A DNA stretch of 64,000 bases, taken from positions 3,724,001-3,788,000 of the forward strand of contig NZ_CP009928.1 in NCBI RefSeq assembly GCF_001021975.1. The letters run 5' to 3'. The notes beneath the pieces were generated by a model. That model was not told where the DNA came from. It saw nothing but the letters and a program-made list of their open reading frames with translations, and did no database searches. The translations under genes and the position numbers were made by a program. The DNA is from Chryseobacterium gallinarum (GTDB lineage Bacteria > Bacteroidota > Bacteroidia > Flavobacteriales > Weeksellaceae). This document shows positions 22,315 to 31,370 of this stretch, one piece after another (the stretch's first letter is position 1; every line of letters begins with the position of its first letter).

Positions 22315-23676
22315 TTACCAATTTTTATCGATCATATAAATAAGTTGTGTCATCACTGTTGCGCCAAGCAGCAGTTCTCTTCGGTTGACTTTTTCAAAGG
22401 TATCTTCTGCTGTATGGTGGATGTCAAAATAACGTTGTGGTTCCGGAACGAGTTCTGCAGTGGGTACACCCATATCATGAAGCGGAGCAATGTCTGATCC
22501 GGAATATTTACCCTCGAAGTTGTAGACTCCATAAGGTAAAAAGAGCTTTCCCCAGCTTTGGATCTGTTTTCTTTTAGAATCTTCCATTTCCAGTGATATT
22601 CCTCTGGGAGAAAAACCTCCGGCATCAGATTCTATAGCGAAAAGGTGTTTTTCATTTTTCTCTTTAACGGTTTTTCCATATTGCTTTCCTCCCTTTGTGC
22701 CGTTTTCTTCATTGGCAAAGCAAACTGCCCTGATGGTATGGTTATTTTGAAGTCCTAATTTTTTAAAGGTTCTCAGTACTTCAATACTCTGAACAATTCC
22801 TGCTCCGTCATCATGGGCCCCTTCTCCTACATCCCAGGAATCAAGGTGGCCACCTACCACAATTACGCTCTGGTCTTTTTTACCGGTAATTTCTCCGATG
22901 ACGGAGTGGGAGAGCTTTTCACCTTTCATCCCGCAGTTGGAATTGAGCTTTGCAGTGACTTTCTGGTTTTTCAATAGAGCTTCCAGCTCATCTGCAGTCG
23001 TATTTCCAATAGTAACTGCAGGAATTTTGACCGTATTCTCCTCGTATCGCATATTTCCTGTATGCGGAACATCGTCAAACGCTGAAGAAAGCGATCTTAT
23101 GATAGCAAATTTTCCGCCTTTTCCTGCTGTTAAAGCAGCAGCAGTCCTTCTGTACGGACCTGATTCCCTATAGGAAATAAAAGTCTGTACATGCCCCTGA
23201 TTGAAAGGATAATTAAAAAATACAATTTTATCTTTTACCTGTTCCGGGGAAAGTTTATCATATTCTTCTATGGATTTTACCATAATGATTTCCCCTGATA
23301 CGTCTTTACCACCTGTCCCTTCGGAGTTTCCAAGAGAGAGCATTTTAAGGCTTTTCCAGCCTCCGTTGGAAGTTTTGATGTGTAAGGACTCTTTTCCTCT
23401 TACCCAAACCGGAATCATGACTTCCTGAAGCCAGACTTTATCTGCTCCGGCATCGCGGAGTTTTTGTTCTGCCCATTTTACGGATCTTTCATAAGCTTCA
23501 GATCCGCTTAAACGGTGGCCGATATTTTTAGTGAGTTCGCGCAGATCGTTGTAGCCTTTTCCATAATTCAGAATTTCCGTAGAGATTCTGTTGAATTGTA
23601 AGGAATCTTCTTTGGACTGACCGGATAAGAAAGTCGCTCCTAAAATTAATAATGACAGGTTGGCTATTCTTTTCAT
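22315..23676 (-). CDS. Secreted M28 family zinc peptidase, copy 2
   Basis: The start at 23676 (MKRIANLSLLILGATFLSGQ) gives 453 residues with a signal peptide. An upstream ATG at 23694 would overlap copy 3. The metal centre is intact and nearly identical to copy 1: GGHLDSWDVGEGAHDDGAG, ANEENGTKGG, ESDAGGFSPRG and DIHHTAEDTF. Differences from copy 1 cluster around residues 165-195 (FNQGHVQTFISYRESGPYR), in the PA-like insert, which may affect substrate choice. It is co-transcribed with copies 1 and 3 as a tight operon produced by tandem duplication. Confidence 0.92.
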   Translation of the reverse strand: MKRIANLSLLILGATFLSGQSKEDSLQFNRISTEILNYGKGYNDLRELTKNIGHRLSGSEAYERSVKWAEQKLRDAGADKVWLQEVMIPVWVRGKESLHIKTSNGGWKSLKMLSLGNSEGTGGKDVSGEIIMVKSIEEYDKLSPEQVKDKIVFFNYPFNQGHVQTFISYRESGPYRRTAAALTAGKGGKFAIIRSLSSAFDDVPHTGNMRYEENTVKIPAVTIGNTTADELEALLKNQKVTAKLNSNCGMKGEKLSHSVIGEITGKKDQSVIVVGGHLDSWDVGEGAHDDGAGIVQSIEVLRTFKKLGLQNNHTIRAVCFANEENGTKGGKQYGKTVKEKNEKHLFAIESDAGGFSPRGISLEMEDSKRKQIQSWGKLFLPYGVYNFEGKYSGSDIAPLHDMGVPTAELVPEPQRYFDIHHTAEDTFEKVNRRELLLGATVMTQLIYMIDKNW

Positions 23677-23677
23677 A

Positions 23678-25084
23678 TTACCAGTTTTTATCAACCATAA
23701 AAATTAATTGAGTCATCGCCACTGCGCCCAGCAAAAGCTCTCTTTTATTCACTTTATCGAAAGTATCCTGTTCGGAGTGATGGTAATCAAAGTATCTTTG
23801 GGTATCTACAACGAGTTCTGCCAGAGGAATATCCAGTTTTTTTAAAGGAGATATGTCCTGGATTGCATTGGTTTGGTCGAAATCATAAACGCCATAAGGA
23901 CGAAAATATTCTTTCCAGGGCTCAATCAATCTTCTTCTCTGAGGGGGCATATCCAAAGAAAAACCTCGTGGAGAATAACCTCCTGCATCTGTACCTAAGG
24001 CAAATACATGTTTTTCTTCTTTCTTTTTCACATAAGCAGCGTACATCTCGCGGCCCTGTCCTCCGTTTTCACTGTTGGCATACAGGACCACCCGGATGGT
24101 GTGATTATTTTCATATCCAATTGCTTTCAAAGTTCTTAAAACTTCGATGCATTGCACCACTCCTGTTCCGTCATCAATAGCACCTTCACCAATATCCCAT
24201 GAATCAAGCTGGGCTCCTAAAACAATCACTTTTGAATCTTTTTTGCCCTGGATTTCAGCAATAATATTGGGATTTGTGGTATCGTTTTTTGATTCCGCAG
24301 TCATGTTGATTTTAGCCGTAACTTTTTGTTTTTTTAGTAATTTTTCCAATTCATCTGCAGATCTTACTCCTATTGATAAAGCCGGAATTTTAACTTTATC
24401 ATCTGGTTCGTAGTAGATCATTTTGGCATGAGGAACATCGTCATTTGCTGTTGTTAATGATCTTATGATTAATGCTTTTGCACCAGTTTTAGCAATAACA
24501 GAGGCAGAAATTAATTTTGATTTGGCAGCCAGCAGATAGGAATCACTCGTATTGATAATTTTCGGATCCATAGGAACATTTACGAAAACAATTTTGTCTT
24601 TTAACTGGCCTATTGACATGGCGTTAAGCTCGGTAGTGGAGTTAATTAAAACGATTTCACCTATCAGGTCTTTTCCGCCGGTTCCTTCAGAGTTCCCGAA
24701 AGAAAGCATCCTGATATTTTTCCAATCCCCATTTCCTGCTTTTATCTGTAGGGATTCTTTTCCTCTGATCCATACGGGTGCTTTGGCTTCTTGCCTCCAG
24801 ATCATATCAATACCAATTTCCCTGAACTTTTTTTCAGACCATTCTACTGCTTTTGCATAACCGGGGGTTGCACTGAAACGGGCCCCGATACCTTTTGTAA
24901 GTTCTCCGAGGTTGTCATATGCTTTACCATTGGTCATAATCTCATCTGAGATTCTTTCAAATTCTTTGTGGTAGTTTAATTTTACAGGAATTGCTGCTTT
25001 TCCGGCAGGCTTTTTCTGAGGTTTTTTTTGAGAAAATAAAAATCCACTCAAAAAGAGTGGAAGTATAATGAATATTTTTTTCAT
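23678..25084 (-). CDS. M28-like secreted protein, copy 3, probably catalytically inactive
   Basis: This 468-residue paralogue is first in the operon. It has a signal peptide (IILPLFLSGFLFSQ) and a Lys/Pro-rich mature N-terminus. It keeps the M28 fold but has changed key residues: GGHLDSW of copies 1 and 2 reads GAQLDSW (His ligand to Gln), and ANEENG reads ANSENG (catalytic Glu to Ser). The later Asp (GTDAGGY) and His (DYHHSEQDTF) remain. By M28 chemistry it should lack full zinc binding and the general base. It may be a pseudoenzyme that binds peptides or partners. The reading frame is intact, so it is maintained. Confidence 0.9.
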   Translation of the reverse strand: MKKIFIILPLFLSGFLFSQKKPQKKPAGKAAIPVKLNYHKEFERISDEIMTNGKAYDNLGELTKGIGARFSATPGYAKAVEWSEKKFREIGIDMIWRQEAKAPVWIRGKESLQIKAGNGDWKNIRMLSFGNSEGTGGKDLIGEIVLINSTTELNAMSIGQLKDKIVFVNVPMDPKIINTSDSYLLAAKSKLISASVIAKTGAKALIIRSLTTANDDVPHAKMIYYEPDDKVKIPALSIGVRSADELEKLLKKQKVTAKINMTAESKNDTTNPNIIAEIQGKKDSKVIVLGAQLDSWDIGEGAIDDGTGVVQCIEVLRTLKAIGYENNHTIRVVLYANSENGGQGREMYAAYVKKKEEKHVFALGTDAGGYSPRGFSLDMPPQRRRLIEPWKEYFRPYGVYDFDQTNAIQDISPLKKLDIPLAELVVDTQRYFDYHHSEQDTFDKVNKRELLLGAVAMTQLIFMVDKNW

Positions 25085-25139
25085 TTTTTATTTACCTTTC
25101 TTTTTCCGGGGATAAAAGTAGGGAAAAAATAGGAATTTA

Positions 25140-26384
25140 TTAAGGTTTCATGTCATACATTAACAAAGCTGTAACCAGTTTTGGTTCAATAAATGTACAT
25201 TTTGGGGGCATGCTCAATTTTAAGTCTGAAATTTTAATCATATCATTAAAACTTACAGGGTAAATTCCGAAGCCGACCTTACCTTCGCCGCTGTCTACTT
25301 TTTCTTTTAAAATATTGATTCCGTTAATATTGGAAGTTCCTTTTACATAAGAAATTTGTTCAGAACTGTCAGGGTCTTCGATTTTCAAAATGTTTTTAAA
25401 AATATATTTATCTACCAGATGGTGATCCAGATTGTCCAGTGACATTTCTTTTGAGCGTAAATCATGTTTTACGTGAAGAGAGTAGAATTTGTTTCCCATA
25501 TACATTGAAATATGGAATTTCTGCGAAGGAAAATAGGGAGTTTCTCCTTTCTCATGAATAAGAAAATACTGTTCAAGTTCTTTCAGGAATTGTTCGTTGG
25601 AAAGCCCGTTCAGATCATGCAGAAGCCTGTTGTAGTCATGAATTTTAATAGACTGGTTGGAAACAATGAAACTGTACACAAAATTGTAAAGCTCAGTCCC
25701 GTTATGTCTTTTGTTTTTTTCTTTCTGGCGCTTAGCGTTCAGTGCGGTAGAACCAATTCTGTGGTGTCCGTCGGCAATATAAAAAGAGTCGATCTGATCA
25801 ATCACTTCTTTGAACTGCTGAAGTTTCAGACGATTGTCTATTCTCCAGATTTTATGTCTGATCCCGATAGAATCTACATGATTAAAAATTGGAACATTCT
25901 TTTCCTCATGGTTCATCAGCAGCTCAATTTTTGAGTTGGCAGGGTAGGTAAGTAATACAGGTTCGGCCTGCAGATTTACTTTTTCAAGGTAATGAGCAAG
26001 CTTTTCTTTTTTCTGAGGAATGGTACTTTCATGTCTTTTGATTTTTCCATTCCAGAAATCTTCAATGCTGGCTAAACCCAGTAGTCCTCTGAATACCTGT
26101 TTGTTGGGATAGATCTGCTCATATAGATAATAAGCTGAATTGTCCTGAACCAATTTTTTGTCTTCCAGAAGTTCTTCAAATGTAGAACGTATTTTTCTCA
26201 GATTCCGGTCAATATCTTTAGATTTACTTACAACATAGGGTTTTATCATATTGATGTAAGTATTTTCGACTTGAGCTTTCTCTGCGATCTCTTCCTGGGT
26301 GAAATTATCCAGAGGATGGGTAGGGAAAGTACTCTCGAAGTCTCTATGAGGTCTTATTCCACGGAAAGGTTTAAAAACAGGCAT
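25140..26384 (-). CDS. DUF1015 family protein
   Basis: The 414-residue protein matches DUF1015, with the start PFRGIRPHRDF, the invariant FYIADGHHRIGSTALNAKR and FGIYPVSFNDMIKISD. It follows serA by 2 bases and serC upstream, an arrangement common in Bacteroidota. This suggests a role tied to serine or phosphoserine metabolism. Some DUF1015 relatives are described as SerC-associated or as possible kinases, but the activity is not established to my knowledge. It is cytoplasmic with no signal peptide. Confidence 0.88.
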   Translation of the reverse strand: MPVFKPFRGIRPHRDFESTFPTHPLDNFTQEEIAEKAQVENTYINMIKPYVVSKSKDIDRNLRKIRSTFEELLEDKKLVQDNSAYYLYEQIYPNKQVFRGLLGLASIEDFWNGKIKRHESTIPQKKEKLAHYLEKVNLQAEPVLLTYPANSKIELLMNHEEKNVPIFNHVDSIGIRHKIWRIDNRLKLQQFKEVIDQIDSFYIADGHHRIGSTALNAKRQKEKNKRHNGTELYNFVYSFIVSNQSIKIHDYNRLLHDLNGLSNEQFLKELEQYFLIHEKGETPYFPSQKFHISMYMGNKFYSLHVKHDLRSKEMSLDNLDHHLVDKYIFKNILKIEDPDSSEQISYVKGTSNINGINILKEKVDSGEGKVGFGIYPVSFNDMIKISDLKLSMPPKCTFIEPKLVTALLMYDMKP

Positions 26385-26386
26385 AT

Positions 26387-27352
26387 TTATCTTATAGTTT
26401 CTTTTTGTAGCTTAATAATTTGTTCTGCAAGTTCGACACCGATTTTCTCTTGCGCATCTACCGTATTTCCTCCTATGTGAGGAGAAAGGGATAATGCAGG
26501 GTTCATTAATAATGGCAGCTCCGGATTGGGCTCATTCTCAAAAACATCCAATGCAGCCCCCGCCACTTTTCCTGACTCAATAAAATCAACCAGGGTCACT
26601 TCATTGATCACTCCGCCTCTTGCAGTATTTACAATATAGACTCCGTCTTTCATTTTTTCAAATTGTGGAGTATCTATAATATATTCGGTTGTTTTAGGAG
26701 TATTAATGCTGATGAAATCTGCTTCTTTAAGGAATGCATCCATATCATTGGTGGAAGTAATTTCAAAGCTGACCGACTGCCCGTCAAAGAAATTCAGGGT
26801 AAGAACTTCCGTTTTGGGGCTTCTTGTCAGAACAGTAACTTTCATCCCTAATGCAATTCCTATCTTCACTACTTCCTGGCCAATACTTCCAAAACCGATT
26901 ACTCCTAATGTTTTACCTGAAAGTTCGTAAGCATTGCTGAATGACTTTTTCATTGCATTGAAGTGAGTTTCTCCCTCCAACGGCATCAATCTGTTCGATT
27001 CGTGAAGGAATCTGGCCAATGATAAAAAATGTCCGAATACAAGCTCTGCCACTGATTTTGAAGATGCAGTAGGAGTGTTGATTACTTTAATCCCTTTGTT
27101 TTTTGCATATTCAACATCAATATTATCCATGCCGATACCGCCTCTGCCGATAATTTTAAGGCCGGGACATGCATCGATCAGATTTTGTCTTACTTTAGTT
27201 GCACTTCTTACAAGAAGAACATCCACATTATTGTCATTTATAAAATTAATAACGTGATCCTGGGCGACTCTATTGTCCAGGATTTCGATTCCGGCTTCTT
27301 TTAAAGCCTGTTCTCCTGCTCTCGAAATTCCATCGTTTGCTAAAACTTTCAT
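26387..27352 (-). CDS. serA: D-3-phosphoglycerate dehydrogenase
   Basis: The 321-residue enzyme is a D-isomer-specific 2-hydroxyacid dehydrogenase. The NAD-binding fold is at GVIGFGSIGQEVVKIGIALGM, with VNTARGGVINE and LSPHIGGNT carrying the catalytic Arg, Glu and His region. It lacks the C-terminal ACT regulatory domain, so it is the short, serine-insensitive form. It lies between serC and DUF1015 in one operon and would perform the first step of serine synthesis from 3-phosphoglycerate. The start ATG gives the expected MKVLANDGIS. Confidence 0.93.
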   Translation of the reverse strand: MKVLANDGISRAGEQALKEAGIEILDNRVAQDHVINFINDNNVDVLLVRSATKVRQNLIDACPGLKIIGRGGIGMDNIDVEYAKNKGIKVINTPTASSKSVAELVFGHFLSLARFLHESNRLMPLEGETHFNAMKKSFSNAYELSGKTLGVIGFGSIGQEVVKIGIALGMKVTVLTRSPKTEVLTLNFFDGQSVSFEITSTNDMDAFLKEADFISINTPKTTEYIIDTPQFEKMKDGVYIVNTARGGVINEVTLVDFIESGKVAGAALDVFENEPNPELPLLMNPALSLSPHIGGNTVDAQEKIGVELAEQIIKLQKETIR

Positions 27353-27464
27353 GTGTTATTTTATTACAGATGTTAGATTTAAGATGTCATAAATCAGACT
27401 TTGAGGGTCTGTTGTCTGTATCTGTTTCTGGTATCTTTTTATTTTTTCGATCGCCTAATATAAA
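27353..27464. repeat. Degenerate TTAGATTTAAGATG repeat between serC and serA
   Basis: The gap contains CAGATGTTAGATTTAAGATG followed by a partly complementary GTCTGTTGTCTGTATCTG stretch, similar in style to the repeat at 12998-13080. No coding frame is visible. Confidence 0.4.
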
Positions 27465-28529
27465 CTATTTTATCGACTTCATTACATCCACTAAAACCTG
27501 TACACTCTCGATAGGTAAAGCGTTGTACAGACTTGCACGGTATCCGCCTAAGCTTCTATGTCCGTTTAATCCGCTGATCCCTGCAGCTTTCCACGCATTA
27601 TCGAACTCTTCTTTCCTGGTTTCGTCTGTGATTTTGAAAGAAACGTTCATCAGGGAACGGTCTTCTTTTACGCAGAATGTTTCAAATAGGGGATTACGGT
27701 CTATTTCATCATATAAAAGTTTTGCTTTTGCTTCATTTCTCTGTTCAGCAGCAGCTATTCCCCCGTTTTTTTCAAGATACTGAAGTGTCAGTAATGATGC
27801 GTATACCGGAAATACGGGTGGGGTGTTGTACATAGACTCCTTTGCAATATGCTGGGAATAATCCAGCATAGACAGCATATTTTCTCTACCTGTTTTTCCA
27901 AGGATTTCTTTTTTTATCACTACCAAAGTAACTCCCGCAGGTCCCATATTTTTTTGAGCACCGGCGTAGATCAGGTCGAATTTAGAAAAATCAAGTTGTC
28001 TGGAGAAAATATCGGAACTCATATCACATACCATCAAGGTGTCTACCTCAGGGAAAGTTTTCATTTGAGTTCCATAGATCGTATTGTTAGAGGTACAATG
28101 GAAATAATCATATTCTGATCCTACCGTATAATTTTTAGGAATGAAAGAGTAGTTTTCTTCTTTTGAAGACCCTACAACATCTACAGTTCCTAATTTTTTA
28201 GCTTCTTTAATGGCACCGGCTGCCCAGGTTCCTGTATCAAGGTAAGCCGCTTTACCGCCAACTTTCATAAGGTTGTAAGGAACCATTGCAAATTGCATAC
28301 TGGCACCGCTTCCCAAATAAAGTACTTCGTAATCATCCCCAAGATTCATCAGCCTTTTCACAATGGCACGCGCTTCGTCCATTACCGCAACAAAATCCTT
28401 ACTTCTATGAGAGATTTCCAGGAGTGATAATCCGATTCCGTTAAAATCTAAAATCGCCTGCGCTGATTTTTCAAACACCTCTTGTGGTAAAATACATGGT
28501 CCCGCGCTAAAGTTGTGCTTTTTGTTCAT
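27465..28529 (-). CDS. serC: Phosphoserine aminotransferase
   Basis: From the ATG at 28529 (MNKKHNFSAGPCILP) the enzyme has 354 residues, the normal SerC length. A longer frame exists up to 28637 but its first 36 residues are Lys-rich and not family-like. Motifs include FSAGPCILPQEVF, LYLGSGASMQFAMVPYNL, TGTWAAGAIKEA, CDMSSDIFSR and the PLP lysine in YAGAQKNMGPAGVT. The end HRSLGGYRASLYNALP is typical. It makes 3-phosphoserine from 3-phosphohydroxypyruvate with glutamate and leads the serC-serA-DUF1015 operon. Confidence 0.95.
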   Translation of the reverse strand: MNKKHNFSAGPCILPQEVFEKSAQAILDFNGIGLSLLEISHRSKDFVAVMDEARAIVKRLMNLGDDYEVLYLGSGASMQFAMVPYNLMKVGGKAAYLDTGTWAAGAIKEAKKLGTVDVVGSSKEENYSFIPKNYTVGSEYDYFHCTSNNTIYGTQMKTFPEVDTLMVCDMSSDIFSRQLDFSKFDLIYAGAQKNMGPAGVTLVVIKKEILGKTGRENMLSMLDYSQHIAKESMYNTPPVFPVYASLLTLQYLEKNGGIAAAEQRNEAKAKLLYDEIDRNPLFETFCVKEDRSLMNVSFKITDETRKEEFDNAWKAAGISGLNGHRSLGGYRASLYNALPIESVQVLVDVMKSIK

Positions 28530-28613
28530 ATCTTTATTTTTTGGTTGCTTCCGGAATTTTTCAATTCTTTTAGCTTTATTTGATTTTTTACTAGATTTAT
28601 TAAGTTTTTGGGT

Positions 28614-28644
28614 AAAAAAAGCCGCCTCACACATCATGAGACGG
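28614..28644 (-). terminator. Terminator after the ferredoxin gene
   Basis: On the minus strand CCGTCTCA pairs with TGAGGCGG (one G-U pair) and is followed by CTTTTTTT. It separates the ferredoxin gene from serC. Confidence 0.75.
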
Positions 28645-28651
28645 AGATTTT

Positions 28652-29002
28652 TTATTCGCCGTGTAAGAAAGCTTTTTTATCAAGCAGAGCTTCTTCAGAC
28701 TCTACATGGTCTTCATCAGGAATACAGCAGTCTACCGGACATACAGCAGCACATTGTGGCTCTTCGTGGAATCCTTTACATTCTGTACATTTATCTGTTA
28801 CGATGAAATAAACGTCATCACTTACTGGCTCCTGTGGTGCGTCCGCATCTACAGTAAGTCCTGAAGGCAGTGTTACCGTACCTTTAAGGGCAGTCCCTTC
28901 TGAAGCTTTCCAATCTACTGCTCCTTCATATATTGCATTATTCGGACATTCCGGTTCACAAGCCCCACAATTAATGCATTCATCAGTTATTTTAATAGCC
29001 AT
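28652..29002 (-). CDS. 4Fe-4S dicluster ferredoxin
   Basis: The 116-residue protein has two cluster motifs: CINCGACEPECP near residues 11-22 and CTECKGFHEEPQCAAVCPVDCC near 73-94. The second has a longer CxxC-x8-C spacing, as in the Allochromatium/Azotobacter type 2[4Fe-4S] ferredoxins. An acidic stretch lies between the motifs. It is a small electron carrier; the partner is not indicated. It is divergent from the LuxC-like gene with a 59-base shared promoter region. Length and layout match flavobacterial relatives. Confidence 0.93.
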   Translation of the reverse strand: MAIKITDECINCGACEPECPNNAIYEGAVDWKASEGTALKGTVTLPSGLTVDADAPQEPVSDDVYFIVTDKCTECKGFHEEPQCAAVCPVDCCIPDEDHVESEEALLDKKAFLHGE

Positions 29003-29015
29003 CGCTAATTTTTTT

Positions 29016-29023
29016 TAAATTTG
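29016..29023 (+). promoter_or_regulatory. -7 promoter motif of the acyl-CoA reductase gene
   Basis: TAAATTTG, a TAnnTTTG match, lies 38 bases before the ATG at 29062. Confidence 0.55.
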
Positions 29024-29025
29024 CA

Positions 29026-29033
29026 CAAAATTA
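29026..29033 (-). promoter_or_regulatory. -7 promoter motif of the ferredoxin gene
   Basis: The minus strand reads TAATTTTG here, 23 bases before the ferredoxin ATG. The two divergent -7 motifs are almost adjacent. Confidence 0.55.
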
Positions 29034-29061
29034 CAAAATATTCCCCAATTTTAAAGTAATT

Positions 29062-30096
29062 ATGAATATCGAAAATCAAGTTTTAGGACTTATTAAATTA
29101 AGCAGTTATATAAAAGCGTTTTTAGCTAAGAAACCGGAGAGTTATAATGAGGATGATGTTAATATTGAATTATTGTTAAAGAAGTCTGAAATAGAGAATC
29201 CGTGGTTTACGGTTGATAATCAGAAATTTGCTTTACAACAGTGGGCAGATCTTCTTACTGAAGAAAATATCAAAAATTGGCTTGAAAATTATACAATCTC
29301 TAAAATATCCAAGAGAATAGGATTGATTTTAGCTGGCAATATCCCTTTGGTGGGCTTTCATGATGTAATTTCAGTAGTTGTAAGCAATCATATTCCGGTG
29401 ATTAAACTTTCTTCCAAAGATAAATACCTGATTCCTTTTTTATTAAATAAATGGAACGGGTTTTCAGAGAACCGGATAAAATTTGAATTTGTAGAAAAGC
29501 TAGAGAATTTTGATGCGGTAATTGCCACAGGAAGTAATAATACAGCCAGGTATCTTGAATATTATTTTAAAAATCATTTAAATATTATTCGTAAAAACAG
29601 AACTTCTATTGCTGTTTTGAAAGGTGATGAAACAGATGAGGAACTTCAGCTTCTTGCTCATGACATTTTCCAATATTTTGGATTAGGCTGCAGAAATGTC
29701 ACCAGAATCTTTATTCCAAAAGACTTTTTGATTGACAGGTTGTTTGAAAATTTCCTCGGTTTCAAGGATATTATCAATCATCATAAGTATGCTAACAATT
29801 ATGACTACAACAGGGCGATTTATCTTTTGAATCAGGAAAAGTTCTGGGATAATAATTTTGTAATGCTGAAAGAAGATGACAAACTCTTCAGTCCACTTTC
29901 TGTAATTAATTTCAGCAGATATGAATCTCTGGATGATGTCCGGAATTTTATTGAAGAAAATGAAGAAAATATCCAGTGTGTGGTAGCTAAGAGTGTGTTA
30001 GGACTGAACTCCATTTCATTCGGGGAAGCACAAAATCCGGGGCTTGATACGTATGCAGATAATGTGGATACGATGAAATTTTTGGAACTGGTTTGA
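29062..30096 (+). CDS. LuxC-family acyl-CoA reductase-like protein
   Basis: The 344-residue protein resembles the LuxC/aldehyde dehydrogenase-type acyl-CoA reductases. Features are LILAGNIPLVGFHDVISVVVS near residues 92-112 (nucleotide-binding region), AVIATGSNNTARYLEYYF, and FGLGCRNVTRIFIP with a likely catalytic Cys. It is shorter than LuxC (about 480 residues) but typical of the Bacteroidota form. It would reduce an acyl thioester to an aldehyde, but the substrate is unknown. The divergent ferredoxin gene could be an electron partner or only a neighbour. Confidence 0.8.
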   Translation: MNIENQVLGLIKLSSYIKAFLAKKPESYNEDDVNIELLLKKSEIENPWFTVDNQKFALQQWADLLTEENIKNWLENYTISKISKRIGLILAGNIPLVGFHDVISVVVSNHIPVIKLSSKDKYLIPFLLNKWNGFSENRIKFEFVEKLENFDAVIATGSNNTARYLEYYFKNHLNIIRKNRTSIAVLKGDETDEELQLLAHDIFQYFGLGCRNVTRIFIPKDFLIDRLFENFLGFKDIINHHKYANNYDYNRAIYLLNQEKFWDNNFVMLKEDDKLFSPLSVINFSRYESLDDVRNFIEENEENIQCVVAKSVLGLNSISFGEAQNPGLDTYADNVDTMKFLELV

Positions 30097-30142
30097 TTTT
30101 CGTATCTTCCATGACCTATTTCACCAAATAAAAAATAATTAA

Positions 30143-30589
30143 ATGAAAAAAATATTTTTAGGTCTGGCGATTATTGGCGCACAGTTGATGTTTGCTCAGA
30201 AAGTTATGGGACTGAAGGTTGAGAACAGTCAAAAGAAAGAACAGCCGGCTACCATAAGTAAGGATAAAGTCAATGTTTGTAATGAAAATTTCCAGAGGTT
30301 TATCAAAGCTCTTCAATCTTCGGATTATAAAGCTGCACAAGAAGTTCTTTCTGATAAGGTAAAAGAAATTGTTACAGAAGATATCCTTAAAAAAGTGAAG
30401 GATGGCATTGATGTCAATAAAAAACTTGAAATTTTAAAAGTAGGGTATCACGTAACGATGGATGGTATCAGTCATCCCAATATTAAATATAAATATGAGG
30501 GAGATTCATCGTCAAAAGAAGTGATAAGTGCCGTATTTGAAGATGATGGTAAAATTTTAGGTGTATTGCCTACGAATAAAGATAAATAA
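30143..30589 (+). CDS. Secreted hypothetical protein, 148 residues
   Basis: A signal peptide (MKKIFLGLAIIGAQLMFAQ) leads a 129-residue mature protein. It has a helical part (CNENFQRFIKALQSSDYKAAQEVLSDKVK) and a beta-rich end (VISAVFEDDGKILGVLPTNKD). This layout recalls DUF3887/DUF4878-like small NTF2-type domains, but the match is uncertain. It sits between the acyl-CoA reductase and BI-1 genes on the same strand, with gaps of 46 and 32 bases, so it may share their transcript. Function unknown. Confidence 0.72.
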   Translation: MKKIFLGLAIIGAQLMFAQKVMGLKVENSQKKEQPATISKDKVNVCNENFQRFIKALQSSDYKAAQEVLSDKVKEIVTEDILKKVKDGIDVNKKLEILKVGYHVTMDGISHPNIKYKYEGDSSSKEVISAVFEDDGKILGVLPTNKDK

Positions 30590-30621
30590 ATTTAATTTTG
30601 ATTTTATAAAAAATAGTAACT

Positions 30622-31311
30622 ATGATGACAGATGTTTTAGTCGCTCATTCTTCAGAAGCGGAGAAGGCGAATTTTTACAAGAAGACGTATTTGCATGTTG
30701 CCTTATCAATCCTGGCTTTTATTGGTGTTGAAACTATTTTGCTGAAAACAGTACCGGTAGAAGTTATAGCGATGATGTTTGGGCAAAGATATACGTGGCT
30801 ATTGATTATTGGAGTGTTTTGGTTAGCTTCTGTTTTAGCTTCCAAATGGTCACTTTCACAAAGTAAATCTACCCAGTATTTAGGTTTAGGATTTTATATC
30901 CTGCTGGAGGCTGTTATCTTCATGCCTTTGCTTTTCATTGCAACCAATATGACGGGTGGAGCTAATGTAATTTTCCAGGCTGCAACTCTTACTATTGCGA
31001 TGTTTGCTGGTATTTCTGCAGTTGCATTTTCTTCTAAAAGAGATTTTTCTTTTTTAAGAAATATCATTGTAATCGGAGGATTTATTTCCATCGGACTGAT
31101 TGTAGCGGGCATGATCTTTGGTTTTAACCTTGGGTTATGGTTTTCGGTAGGAATGGTAATCCTGGCTTCAGCTACCATTTTATATCAAACAAGCAAATTA
31201 AAAGATGCTTTCGGAACCAACCAGTATGTAGGTGCCGCTTTACAGCTTTTTGCTTCTATTATGCTTTTATTCTGGTATATCCTGAGTATTCTGATGAGCA
31301 GAAGGAGTTAA
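30622..31311 (+). CDS. Bax inhibitor-1/YccA family membrane protein
   Basis: The 229-residue protein has about seven membrane helices and belongs to the BI-1/TMBIM family. Recognisable segments are FYKKTYLHVALSILAFIGVE at the start, YLGLGFYILLEAVIFMPLLF, AATLTIAMFAGISAVAF and the C-terminal GAALQLFASIMLLFWYILSI. Bacterial members (YccA, YbhL, BsYetJ) are implicated in calcium leak or protease regulation. Its role here is unknown. A strong terminator follows. Confidence 0.9.
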   Translation: MMTDVLVAHSSEAEKANFYKKTYLHVALSILAFIGVETILLKTVPVEVIAMMFGQRYTWLLIIGVFWLASVLASKWSLSQSKSTQYLGLGFYILLEAVIFMPLLFIATNMTGGANVIFQAATLTIAMFAGISAVAFSSKRDFSFLRNIIVIGGFISIGLIVAGMIFGFNLGLWFSVGMVILASATILYQTSKLKDAFGTNQYVGAALQLFASIMLLFWYILSILMSRRS

Positions 31312-31338
31312 TGGGAAGATCTTATTAATTTTAAATAG

Positions 31339-31370
31339 AATCCTGGTGAGTTTTCATCAGGATTTTTTAT
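31339..31370 (+). terminator. Terminator of the BI-1 gene
   Basis: AATCCTGGTGA (31339-31349) pairs with TCATCAGGATT (31354-31364), with one G-U pair, followed by TTTTT. Confidence 0.88.

Noticed and set aside
28530..28637. 36-residue N-terminal extension of SerC
   Set aside because: The extension is Lys-rich and unlike SerC proteins; the ATG at 28529 gives the conserved FSAGPCILP start.
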